In this document: positions 6,918 through 14,718 of the stretch, in pieces
How the letters are laid out: every line of letters starts with the position of its first letter
How positions within the stretch are numbered: position 1 is the stretch's first letter
Assembly: GCF_016892625.1 (NCBI RefSeq)
Contig: NZ_JAFEMW010000001.1
Coordinates: forward strand, 1,302,001 to 1,366,000
Source: Brevibacterium sp. RIT 803
GTDB lineage: Bacteria; Actinomycetota; Actinomycetes; Actinomycetales; Brevibacteriaceae
Direction of reading: 5' to 3'
DNA: 64,000 nt
Made by a program: the position numbers and the translations under genes
Notes under the pieces: generated by a model
Database searches by the model: none
What the model was told of the DNA's origin: nothing
What the model saw: the letters and a program-made list of their open reading frames with translations, nothing else

Positions 6918-9900
6918 TCACCCATCTACGGGACGGGCGGCAACCTCGGCGGTCTCTTCGTCGATTCTGTGCTGATCGGCCTCATGCTTGGCCGCAGCCT
7001 TCGCCTCTTTGTGCTCCGCCCGGCGCTCCTTGCGCCGTTCGACGAGGAGGTAGAGGGCAGGCACGAGGATCAGGGTCAGCACGGTCGAGGAGGTCAAGCC
7101 GCCGATGACGACGATCGCCAGAGGCTGGGAGATGAAGACTCCCCCGCCGGTGAGTCCCAATGACATGGGCACGAGCGCGAAGACCGTGGCAGCGGCAGTC
7201 ATCAGGATCGGGCGCAGTCGCAGTCGGGTGCCGTGGATGATCGCATCCCACAGCCCCATTCCGTGCTCGCGAAGCTTGTTGACGAGGTCGATGAGCACGA
7301 TCGCGTTGGTCACCACGATGCCGATGAGCATGAGGAGGCCGATGAGCGAGGGGATGCCCAGCGGTGTGCCGGTCAGCAGCAACAGCAGCACGGCACCGGT
7401 CGCGGCGAAGGGAATCGACACGAGCAGTATCAGCGGCTGGACGAAGCTGCGGAAGGTCGCGATCATGACGAGGAAGACCAGCGCGATCGCCACGAGCATG
7501 GCCCATCCGAGCTGGGCGAAGGAGTCAGCCTGCTCCTGGCTCGCCCCTCCGACGTCGAAGCTCACTCCATCGGGCAGATCCATGCTCGAGGTCAGTTCCT
7601 GTGCCTGGGTGGAGACCGGGTTGAGCTGCCCTTCGGCAGGGGTGGCGAACACTGTGACCTGACGGTTTCCGTCCTCCCGGGTGACGGTGGCTGGGGTTTC
7701 GGTCTCGTCGACGCTGGCGATCTCATCGACCGTGATCGGGTCGCCCTTGATGTCGGGGATCGCCGCCTGCTCGTCGGCGAGGTCCTGCTCCTCGGCCTGG
7801 CTCTCCTCCTGCTCGCGCTGGCTGTCGACGAGGTCGTCGATCGCGTCGTTGGCCTCGTTCAGGCCCTTCTCTGCTTGTTCGACGCCTTCTTCGGCCTGTT
7901 CCACCTGGTCGGCGGCCATGTCGCCGGGGCTCGGAGCCGGCGGTGGATTCCGGGCATCGCGCAGAGCCTTCCGGGCTTCCTCGAGCTGATCGGCGGCGTT
8001 GTCGCGGGCCTCCCGCGCCGAGTCAAGCTGATCGGCTGCTTCCTCTTCGGCCTTGGCCTTGGCTTCCTCGGCTCTGCGGTCGGTCTTCTCTTCGACTGCG
8101 TCGGTCGCGTCTTCCTGGGCGTTCTGCGTCTGCACCTCGGTGACCGGAAGCTCCAAAGCTCGGATCTCGTCTGGAGTCGCATCAGGGTGGGTTGGGGCGA
8201 GGAAGATATCTCGCTCCTTGCCCTCCAGCGTCAGAGTTCCGGCTTCACTTCCGTGCAGGGCTGCCGCAATGGCCTGTCCCACCTCGGCCTGGCTGTAGCC
8301 GTAGTCCGCGGCCTTCTCCCGGTTCACATCGACGTGGATGATCGGCTGATCGGAGGCGAGGTCATTGCGGGCGTTCGTCACACCCTCGGTCTCACTCATC
8401 TTCTTCGTCACGGAATCGGCGGCCTCGCTCAGCGCTGACAGATCAGAGCCGGAGAGTTTGATCTCCACGTCCTCGTTCGCACTGCCTGAGGCGTCTTGGA
8501 GATCGATCTCGCCGACGTCGTCGCCGAGTCCGTCGATCTGGTTCGACAGCCGGTTCGTTGCGACCTCGGCTTCGGAATCGTCCTTCAGGGTGATGTTGAA
8601 GGAGTTCTCTGAACCGGTTTCGGGTCCGTTGACGGTCGTCGAGTAGGTATCGACGTCCGGGTCGGAAGCGAGGACGTCTTCGATCTTCTTTGCCGCCTCA
8701 TCACTGGCCTCGAGCGAGGCTCCGGCTGGCAGGGTCTGCGCGATGTAGAGAGAGTTCTGCCCTGCGGCCCCGAGGAGGTCGGTCTTGAGGAAGCTGGCCA
8801 TCATCATCGTCACGGCGAAGATCGCCACAGAGATGACGATCGTGCGCCATGGGTGTCGAAGTGCGGCCAGGATAGCAGGCAGGCTTCGCTGCTGCAGACG
8901 GTCGACCCTGTCCGAGGCCTCGCCGTCGCCGGGCATCGGCGTCACCGGAGCATCGGCAGTCGCCGCCGGGAGCAGCGTCTTGCCCTTGGCGTCGCGTTTG
9001 GCATTCTTCCTGTCGATCTTCGACTGTCGTCTCTCCGCGCGCTTGATGCCCTTCTCACGATGCTTCCGGGCCCACGCCTCATAGCGTGCGTCGGTGGCAG
9101 CCTGGCGCTTCGGCGACAGGGGCTTCGGGCTCTTCCGCAGGACCCAGTAGCTGAAGACCGGAACGATCGTCAGCGCGACAAGGAGCGAACCGAGCAGAGC
9201 CAGTGTCACGGTCACGGAGAACGGTCGGAACAGCTGCCCGGCGATGCCGTCGACGAAGGCGATGGGCAGGAACACGGCCACAGTGGTCAGGGTCGAGGCC
9301 GTGATGGCGCCGGCCACCTGTTTGACGGAGGCGACGATGTCATCGATCGTGAGGTCGCTTGTACCCTGCCGTCTGCGGATGTTCTCGATGACGACGATGG
9401 AGTCGTCGACGACACGGCCGACGGCGATGGTCAGGGCTCCCAGGGTCAAGATGTTCAAGGTGTATTCGCCGACCATGAGACCGATCATCGCGATCAGCAG
9501 CGACATCGGGATCGAGATCGCGGCGACCACGGTGGACCGGAAGGAGCCGAGGAAGGCCAGGATCACGAGGATCGCGAAGAACAGTCCCAACCCGCCTTCG
9601 ACCGACAGGTCATGGATCGACTTCTCGATCTCGGGAGCCTGGTCGAAGATCGTGGAGAAGGAAATGTCGCCGCCGAGTTCGGGCCCCATCCTCTCGAGGA
9701 CCTCATTGACTCCGTGGGAGACCTCAACGACATTGTCGTCCTGGCCCTTGGTCACCGACACCGTCACGGCATCCTTGCCATCGGCACGCGAGTACGAGGT
9801 CTTATCCACGGAATCGAGCTCCACATCGGCGACCTCGCCGAGCAGGACCGTGCCGTCAGCCGTGCGCAGCGGGGTCTTCTCGATCTGGTCGACCGCGTCG

Positions 9901-10598
9901 AGTTCATCGCCGACCTCGACCGATAGGGACTTGTTCCCGTCTGCACTCTGCCCGGCGGGAACAACTGTCCCTGCCGCGGTGAGCTCATCGGGCACCGAGG
10001 TGGTGACGACGTTCTTCTCGTTGACGTCGTCGGGACGGAAGCTGATGTTGACTCGCTGCTCGTTCTGCCCGGCCACGTCGACGCTGGAGACGCCCGCGAC
10101 GCCTTGGAGCTCGGGGACGAGTTCAGTCTCAACGAGGTCGCCGAGCTTCTGCGAGTCGTCTCCCCCGGAGACGGCGAACATGACCACCGGGACGTCGTCG
10201 ATCTGCTGGGAGAGCACCTCTGCCTCGGCGCCGTCGGGAAGGTCTGCCTTCGCGGAGTCGACGGCGGAGCGCACAGAGTCCGTCATCTCCTCGGCATCCT
10301 TGCCGAAGGGCCAGGTGACGTTGGCCGACATCGATCCCGCCGAGGAGGTTGTGCTCACCGTCTCGAGATCGCCGACCCCTTCGAGCGCGGTTTCGATCGG
10401 TTTGGTCACCGATTCCTCGACGACCTCGGGTGAGGCTCCCGGAACCGTGACCTGCACCGAGGTGCCGGGCAGCTCAACCGAGGGCATCGTCTCCTGGTTG
10501 AGCGAGGTGGTCGCAATGACGCCGAATACGGCGATCACAAGGGTGAGCAGGCCGACGATGAGGCGGTTCTTCAGACTCATCCTGGTGATCAGGGACAC
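6918..10598 (-). CDS. RND-family efflux transporter with two large insertions
   Basis: Large inner-membrane exporter of 1226 residues in the AcrB/MMPL superfamily (HAE1-like). It has an N-terminal membrane segment, a first extracytoplasmic domain starting near residue 35, a membrane bundle with GxxxxDD-type motif AVGRVVDDSIVVIENIRRR, a second extracytoplasmic domain and a second bundle. Two additions stand out. One is a basic cytoplasmic linker of about 100 residues (KSPKPLSPKRQAATDARYEA onward). The other is a 120-residue, acidic, Ala/Glu-rich predicted coiled coil in the second outer domain (from EEKTDRRAEEAKAKAEEEAA). No membrane-fusion partner or outer-membrane channel gene is adjacent. 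The substrate is unknown. Confidence 0.82.
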   Translation of the reverse strand: MSLITRMSLKNRLIVGLLTLVIAVFGVIATTSLNQETMPSVELPGTSVQVTVPGASPEVVEESVTKPIETALEGVGDLETVSTTSSAGSMSANVTWPFGKDAEEMTDSVRSAVDSAKADLPDGAEAEVLSQQIDDVPVVMFAVSGGDDSQKLGDLVETELVPELQGVAGVSSVDVAGQNEQRVNISFRPDDVNEKNVVTTSVPDELTAAGTVVPAGQSADGNKSLSVEVGDELDAVDQIEKTPLRTADGTVLLGEVADVELDSVDKTSYSRADGKDAVTVSVTKGQDDNVVEVSHGVNEVLERMGPELGGDISFSTIFDQAPEIEKSIHDLSVEGGLGLFFAILVILAFLGSFRSTVVAAISIPMSLLIAMIGLMVGEYTLNILTLGALTIAVGRVVDDSIVVIENIRRRQGTSDLTIDDIVASVKQVAGAITASTLTTVAVFLPIAFVDGIAGQLFRPFSVTVTLALLGSLLVALTIVPVFSYWVLRKSPKPLSPKRQAATDARYEAWARKHREKGIKRAERRQSKIDRKNAKRDAKGKTLLPAATADAPVTPMPGDGEASDRVDRLQQRSLPAILAALRHPWRTIVISVAIFAVTMMMASFLKTDLLGAAGQNSLYIAQTLPAGASLEASDEAAKKIEDVLASDPDVDTYSTTVNGPETGSENSFNITLKDDSEAEVATNRLSNQIDGLGDDVGEIDLQDASGSANEDVEIKLSGSDLSALSEAADSVTKKMSETEGVTNARNDLASDQPIIHVDVNREKAADYGYSQAEVGQAIAAALHGSEAGTLTLEGKERDIFLAPTHPDATPDEIRALELPVTEVQTQNAQEDATDAVEEKTDRRAEEAKAKAEEEAADQLDSAREARDNAADQLEEARKALRDARNPPPAPSPGDMAADQVEQAEEGVEQAEKGLNEANDAIDDLVDSQREQEESQAEEQDLADEQAAIPDIKGDPITVDEIASVDETETPATVTREDGNRQVTVFATPAEGQLNPVSTQAQELTSSMDLPDGVSFDVGGASQEQADSFAQLGWAMLVAIALVFLVMIATFRSFVQPLILLVSIPFAATGAVLLLLLTGTPLGIPSLIGLLMLIGIVVTNAIVLIDLVNKLREHGMGLWDAIIHGTRLRLRPILMTAAATVFALVPMSLGLTGGGVFISQPLAIVVIGGLTSSTVLTLILVPALYLLVERRKERRAEHKEAKAAAKHEADQHRIDEETAEVAARPVDG

Positions 10599-10911
10599 GG
10601 GTTCCTCCGGGTTTTGGGCATGCGGGAGCTGCGGATGGTTGATCGGGTGTTTTTGTGGAGCGGTGTCGACGGGGATGGTCCGGGCGAGGGTGGAACGAGT
10701 TCAGTCTTTCAGGCGGGGCCAGTCGACGCGTCCCCCGAAAGTTGTCTTCTTCCTCCCCCAAAAGGCTGAGTGAGGCATGGGAGATCGGTCATGATTCGAT
10801 CATATGAGCGCTGTCGTCTGCGGGCGCGGGTGTTTTCCTCCGTCTTGGATTCCGGAAACACCACAATCGTGAATGTGACGGGCTTCGGCTCAGAAACGCG
10901 CCTCACTGCTC
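10599..10911. other. Intergenic region upstream of the RND gene
   Basis: This 313-base stretch lies between two minus-strand genes and should hold the promoter of the RND gene. It contains a short inverted repeat ATGATTCGATCAT at 10791-10803 that could be an operator. No convincing gene was seen; a 65-codon frame at 10709-10906 (-) has no recognisable domain. Confidence 0.5.
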
Positions 10912-12099
10912 TCAGCTGTGCAGGCGTACGTAGTGGCGGAGTCGCTCCACTCCGTTCGCGCCTCCGCCACTGGCCAACGCGGCCTTCAGCTTCTCCCGGA
11001 CTGCTGCTTCGTCGAAGGACTCGCCGATGACGACCAGCACGCTGTCCCAGCGCTCCTCCTGCGGTGCCATCGTCGATCGCGGCGCGGCTTCTGATTGCGG
11101 TGCGGCCACCGACTGCGGCGCAACCGCCGACACATAGACGTTCGGGCCTACCGCCTGGAGCCCATAGCGCCTGCTTCCGGCTCTGTCGTCGATAAGAATC
11201 GAGCCCTTCACCCGGTAGACCCCGGCAGGCAGGTCCTCAAGGAAGTCCAGCACGGCACCAGCATCAGCAGACCCGCTGCCGGTGATCGTCACCGACTGTG
11301 AGTGGTGGTGGACGGGGGCGTTCTCACCTTCGCCGCCGAGGCCCTCCTGAGCGGCCTCGGCGTAGGCCTGTCGGATGAGTTCCCGGATCGGAAGTTCCGC
11401 TTGGACGGGGTCTGCGCTTGCGCCTGCATCCCCGGTCGAACTGTCACCCGACTGTGTTCCGTCGCCGCCTCGTTCGTCCCCTGAGCCAGGGTCGAAGATC
11501 AGCGCCGGGTCGAGACGGCCGTGGCTGGTGCCGACGACGAGGAGTCTCGGATTACGTTGATGGACCCGTTCCCGGATCGCAGCGACAGCCGTGTCCCGGT
11601 CCGCGGCGGGGAGCTGATCGAGCTTGTTGACAAGCACCAGGGTCGTCGCCGCGTAGCGCATCGGCGGTGCGGTTTCGGTGTCGACTGTGGCGGCATGCAT
11701 GGTGGCGTCGACGACGTCGATGACCCCGCCGAGGTGGAAGCGGTGGTGGCCCATGCGGGTGACCATCCGTGCCAGTGTCAGGGGTTCGGCGAAACCGCTG
11801 GCTTCGACGATGATGGCGTCGAGACGCAGCCGAGGTTTCGCCAGAGCGGTGAGTGCGTCTTCGAGTGAAGTGTCATCATCAAGACAGCAGATGCATCCGC
11901 CCGAGATGGAGAAGGGCTCATCGACCTGACCGACGACAAGGCCCGCGTCGATGTTGAGGTCGCCGAAGTCATTGACGACGACCCCGATGCGCGCATCGGG
12001 ATGGCGCAGCAGGTGATTGAGCAGACTGGTCTTACCTGCCCCCAGGTAGCCAGTCAGGAGGATCACCGGGACGGCTCCTGCGGACTGCTTCCTGTTCAC
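10912..12099 (-). CDS. CobW/G3E family GTPase, zinc-homeostasis type
   Basis: Cytoplasmic P-loop GTPase of 395 residues. Walker A is GYLGAGKTS (residues 17-25), the metal-binding motif is GGCICC (Cys69, Cys71, Cys72), and the guanine-specificity motif is NKLD. A CobW C-terminal domain follows, with a histidine patch (APVHHHSQS). A low-complexity segment rich in Ala, Pro and Ser (AAPQSEAAPRSTMAPQEE) interrupts the C-terminal half. It is divergent from zur, and a Zur-box-like sequence lies between them. This places it with the COG0523 proteins made in zinc shortage, which deliver zinc to client enzymes. The client is unknown. Confidence 0.83.
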   Translation of the reverse strand: MNRKQSAGAVPVILLTGYLGAGKTSLLNHLLRHPDARIGVVVNDFGDLNIDAGLVVGQVDEPFSISGGCICCLDDDTSLEDALTALAKPRLRLDAIIVEASGFAEPLTLARMVTRMGHHRFHLGGVIDVVDATMHAATVDTETAPPMRYAATTLVLVNKLDQLPAADRDTAVAAIRERVHQRNPRLLVVGTSHGRLDPALIFDPGSGDERGGDGTQSGDSSTGDAGASADPVQAELPIRELIRQAYAEAAQEGLGGEGENAPVHHHSQSVTITGSGSADAGAVLDFLEDLPAGVYRVKGSILIDDRAGSRRYGLQAVGPNVYVSAVAPQSVAAPQSEAAPRSTMAPQEERWDSVLVVIGESFDEAAVREKLKAALASGGGANGVERLRHYVRLHS

Positions 12100-12139
12100 A
12101 TCTCCTCCACATCTGCCCTTGGAACGCTCATCATCCGCT

Positions 12140-12158
12140 AATGGTAACGTTTTTCATT
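12140..12158. promoter_or_regulatory. Putative Zur box between CobW GTPase and zur
   Basis: AATGGTAACGTTTTTCATT is an imperfect palindrome containing TGNNAANNNTTNNCA (12142-12156). It lies 41 bases upstream of the GTPase start and 75 bases upstream of the zur start, so it could control both genes, including autoregulation of zur. Confidence 0.6.
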
Positions 12159-12232
12159 AATACCGGAACATATCAACGTATGCGCATATGCTCACAGGAT
12201 CACCTGCGCTGCACAGTCGGAGGCACAAGGAC

Positions 12233-12646
12233 ATGACGGCTGAAGAACCCAAGAAGACCCGCAGCACGGCCCAGAAGGCCGTGATCCGCTCAGCACTCGA
12301 GAGCGAGAAGCGCTTCGTCTCCGCCCAACAGCTCCATCGGACGCTTGAGGATCAGGGGCACACAGTGGGGCTGGCCACCGTCTACCGACAGCTCAACTCC
12401 CTGAGCGATTCCGGGCACGCCGACTCCATCACCATTGCCGAGAAGCAGCTGTTCCGCGCCTGCGCACAGGACGAGCATCACCACCACCTGGTGTGCGAGA
12501 ACTGCGGCAAGGCCGTTGAGGTGGAACCACCCAGCGAGGACTGGATCACCACCACCGCCAGAGTTCATGGATTCGAAGTCACCCGACACATGTTCGAGAT
12601 CTTCGGACTCTGCGCTGAGTGTGCCGCATCTGCCCAGAGCAGATAG
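12233..12646 (+). CDS. zur: Zur, Fur-family zinc-responsive repressor
   Basis: Fur-family regulator of 137 residues. The N-terminal winged helix contains QQLHRTLEDQGHTVGLATVYRQL with the last helix as recognition helix. The C-terminal dimerisation domain has the histidine cluster EHHHHLV and structural-zinc cysteines in CENCGK and CAEC. The ATG at 12233 was preferred to an upstream in-frame ATG (12188) because GGAGG lies 9 bases before it. Its place among zinc transport, CobW and L36 genes argues for a zinc sensor and not an iron sensor. It probably represses the azt genes, both CobW-like genes and rpmJ. Confidence 0.87.
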   Translation: MTAEEPKKTRSTAQKAVIRSALESEKRFVSAQQLHRTLEDQGHTVGLATVYRQLNSLSDSGHADSITIAEKQLFRACAQDEHHHHLVCENCGKAVEVEPPSEDWITTTARVHGFEVTRHMFEIFGLCAECAASAQSR

Positions 12647-12659
12647 CGACCCCGTAGAA

Positions 12660-13700
12660 TCACATCGTCGCCGTGCTCCAGTCCGGGAATCGGTCTGGGA
12701 AGCCCGCCCAGACTATCGGCCCGGCCGCCAACTCCGCATCACTGAGGGCAGCATTGTCGAGGACCCGTCGCAGCAAGGGTTCATCGATCCCGATACCGAT
12801 AAACGCCACGTCCTGACCAAATGCCAGGACCTCGCCATCGGCACCGAGCCTGCCATCGAGCGCCAGGGGTGAGAGCGTGAAGAACCCTCCCACCTGGTCC
12901 CATTGGCCGGTGATGTGCGGTCGGGTAGCCAAACGGGCGAAACCGGCCGAACGCAGAATCCGACCGCAATGCCCCTGGAAGAGGCACGAGGTCAGTGCCT
13001 GGTGAAGTCGTCCGGGATGGAACGGCCGCAGCTGCTCGTATCGGCACGCCACGACCCCACGCGAATGGAACTTCGGCCTGAATTCTCCATTGAGGATCGA
13101 GACCCAGCCCGCATCCGGCACCCGCTTCGCAAATGGCCGCCGCCCCTCGCCATGGACGTGGTCGGAATCGGCAATGAGGCACTGGTCAGCACTCGGAGCC
13201 AGATGGCTGAGCAGCGCGGCAGCCTGCTCGAGTTCCGCGGACTCCAGCACCCCTGAATTGACGATCGCGATCGTTGAAGAGAACTCGATCTGACTCACGA
13301 GCAGCTCCGCCCTCGCAGCGAGGATACCGCCCTCGCCCTCGCCGCCCATGGCCGGTAAGCCGACATAGTCCGGGGACCCTATTTCGACGAGCATGTGCCC
13401 GACATCGAGTACGCAGACAAGGTCGATGAGGCGCGTGTCCGCACCGGCTGCATTGAGTGATCCCACGATCTCCATCACTGGCGTCTCGAAGGGATACTCC
13501 AGCACGATGCCTTGTACCTGAGATGCTCTGCGGAGGAGGTCGACCGCGCGGTCCACCACTTCGACACCCTCGGCGGTCTGTTCCGCGGGAACGAGGACGA
13601 ATCCGCGCACCGCAGCCAGACGCCTGGCGTAGCTGCGCCGCTCCTCCACGCACATGCCCGTCACGGCGATCACATCGACGTCGGCCTCAATCTTCGGCAT
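12660..13700 (-). CDS. CobW-like protein lacking the GTPase P-loop
   Basis: Protein of 346 residues related to CobW/G3E proteins. The C-terminal part carries the CobW_C pattern RPFHPGRLHQAL, followed by RILRSAGFARLATRPHITGQWDQVGG. The N-terminal half keeps the strand-helix layout (DVDVIAVTG, then later TRLIDLVCVLD), but the position of GxxGxGKT reads GMCVEERRSYARRL, so there is no Walker A. The CxCC metal motif is also absent. The start at 13700 lies just inside a frame that extends to 13769. It is divergent from the zinc-free rpmJ across a palindromic promoter region, so it is probably Zur-controlled. It may be a pseudoenzyme zinc chaperone. Confidence 0.75.
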   Translation of the reverse strand: MPKIEADVDVIAVTGMCVEERRSYARRLAAVRGFVLVPAEQTAEGVEVVDRAVDLLRRASQVQGIVLEYPFETPVMEIVGSLNAAGADTRLIDLVCVLDVGHMLVEIGSPDYVGLPAMGGEGEGGILAARAELLVSQIEFSSTIAIVNSGVLESAELEQAAALLSHLAPSADQCLIADSDHVHGEGRRPFAKRVPDAGWVSILNGEFRPKFHSRGVVACRYEQLRPFHPGRLHQALTSCLFQGHCGRILRSAGFARLATRPHITGQWDQVGGFFTLSPLALDGRLGADGEVLAFGQDVAFIGIGIDEPLLRRVLDNAALSDAELAAGPIVWAGFPDRFPDWSTATM

Positions 13701-13722
13701 TGGCTTCCTTCCCTCGAAGAAC

Positions 13723-13755
13723 CTAGTATTAACGTTAATAATACTCGTTCTCAAT
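13723..13755. promoter_or_regulatory. Palindromic control region between the CobW-like gene and rpmJ
   Basis: It contains a perfect 14-base palindrome TATTAACGTTAATA (13727-13740) overlapping TAATACTCGTTCTCA (13739-13753), whose right half TTCTCA equals that of the aztD box. One or both may be Zur operators. It lies between two divergent genes, both expected to be made in zinc shortage. Confidence 0.5.
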
Positions 13756-13768
13756 AAGGAGTTCAGCA

Positions 13769-13891
13769 ATGAAGGTCAGGAATTCTCTGCGTTCGCTTAA
13801 GAATCAGCCGGGGGCGCAGGTCGTTCGCAGGCGTGGCCGCGTCTTCGTCATCAACAAGAAGAACCCCCGCTTCAAGGCCCGTCAGGGCTGA
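13769..13891 (+). CDS. rpmJ: Zinc-independent ribosomal protein L36 paralogue
   Basis: Ribosomal protein bL36 of 40 residues, starting [20 protein letters not shown] and ending FKARQG. The zinc-ribbon residues (three Cys and one His) of ordinary L36 are missing, so this is the C-minus form made by many actinobacteria under Zur control to free zinc held in ribosomes. AAGGAG lies 7 bases before the ATG. It sits behind the palindromic region at 13723-13755. Its last 10 bases overlap the 3' end of the convergent MobA-like gene. Confidence 0.93.
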   Translation: MKVRNSLRSLKNQPGAQVVRRRGRVFVINKKNPRFKARQG

Positions 13892-14523
13892 TCGGGTCGC
13901 ACGCCCCCGTCGAACCGGGCGTGGATGCGCTCGAGGTCGGCGGCCGTGTCGAAGTCGGCCACGACGCTCGGTTCTACGTCGACGAGGGTCGGTTCGAGGC
14001 CGGCGAACAGGAGCCTCACCGCACCATCGACGGGGTCCGGGATGGATTCCACTCGCGCGAGCAGCAGGGCCGTGGGCCAGGCGGCGCACAGGAACTGTGT
14101 CTTTCCGCGATCGTCCGTGCCCGTGGCCGGAAGCCCAGCCCGTCGGCAGGCAGCCATCAGCTCGCCGAGGTGGCCCGCCGTGATCAGCGGCATGTCCCCT
14201 GCCAGCACCAAGGTCACATCCGCGGACTCACCAGCGCCGGTTGCGCTCTCACTCGCCCGAACTGCGGAACACGCCGCTGCGATCCCGGCCAAGGGACCGG
14301 CGAAGACCGGTTCCTCACGAATCGCATGCACGGATTCCGTCTCCGCCTGTGACAGCCCGTCGGTCGGCCCGGCCACCCACACCTCGGCGAGGGGGTCGAC
14401 GGTGCGAACGGTGCCCAGGATTCGAGAGATCACCGTGACACCGCCCAACTCGACTGCGGGCTTGTGGACGCCGCCGAAGCGGTTCGAGCGGCCTCCGCTG
14501 AGTATGATCGCCCTGATCGACAT
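13882..14523 (-). CDS. mobA: MobA-like nucleotidyltransferase
   Basis: Protein of 213 residues with the MobA/NTP-transferase fold. The N-terminal nucleotide-binding motif reads [20 protein letters not shown], and [10 protein letters not shown] supplies the metal-binding Asp. MobA attaches GMP to molybdopterin in cytoplasmic cofactor synthesis. The usual GxSxRMGxDK motif is altered (SNRFGGVHK), and no other molybdenum cofactor gene is nearby, so a different NTP-transferase substrate remains possible. The 3' end overlaps rpmJ by 10 bases. Confidence 0.72.
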   Translation of the reverse strand: MSIRAIILSGGRSNRFGGVHKPAVELGGVTVISRILGTVRTVDPLAEVWVAGPTDGLSQAETESVHAIREEPVFAGPLAGIAAACSAVRASESATGAGESADVTLVLAGDMPLITAGHLGELMAACRRAGLPATGTDDRGKTQFLCAAWPTALLLARVESIPDPVDGAVRLLFAGLEPTLVDVEPSVVADFDTAADLERIHARFDGGVRPDQP

Positions 14524-14718
14524 GCCCCGATCCTACGCGCGAGGACATCATGATCCAACGCGCGAAGACCTCAGCGGCAACGGGATTCGCACAACATTTC
14601 CGGTCCAGGTGAGCAATACTGTGAGACACCACCAGTTCATGGCGGGCTGCATCCAGCGGGACATCGTCAACCCGGCGAAGGCGCCCGTTCGCACCGGAAT
14701 TGCACGGAGGAATCGAGA

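Noticed and set aside
7233..8438. 401-codon open frame on the + strand opposite the RND gene
   Set aside because: It has a His/Asp-rich composition caused by the opposite frame of a real gene, and no domain.
8853..9926. 357-codon open frame opposite the RND gene
   Set aside because: Antisense shadow with very acidic, repetitive composition and no start signal.
10709..10906. 65-codon frame between the RND and CobW genes
   Set aside because: There is no domain and no convincing ribosome binding site, and the composition is Arg-rich and random.
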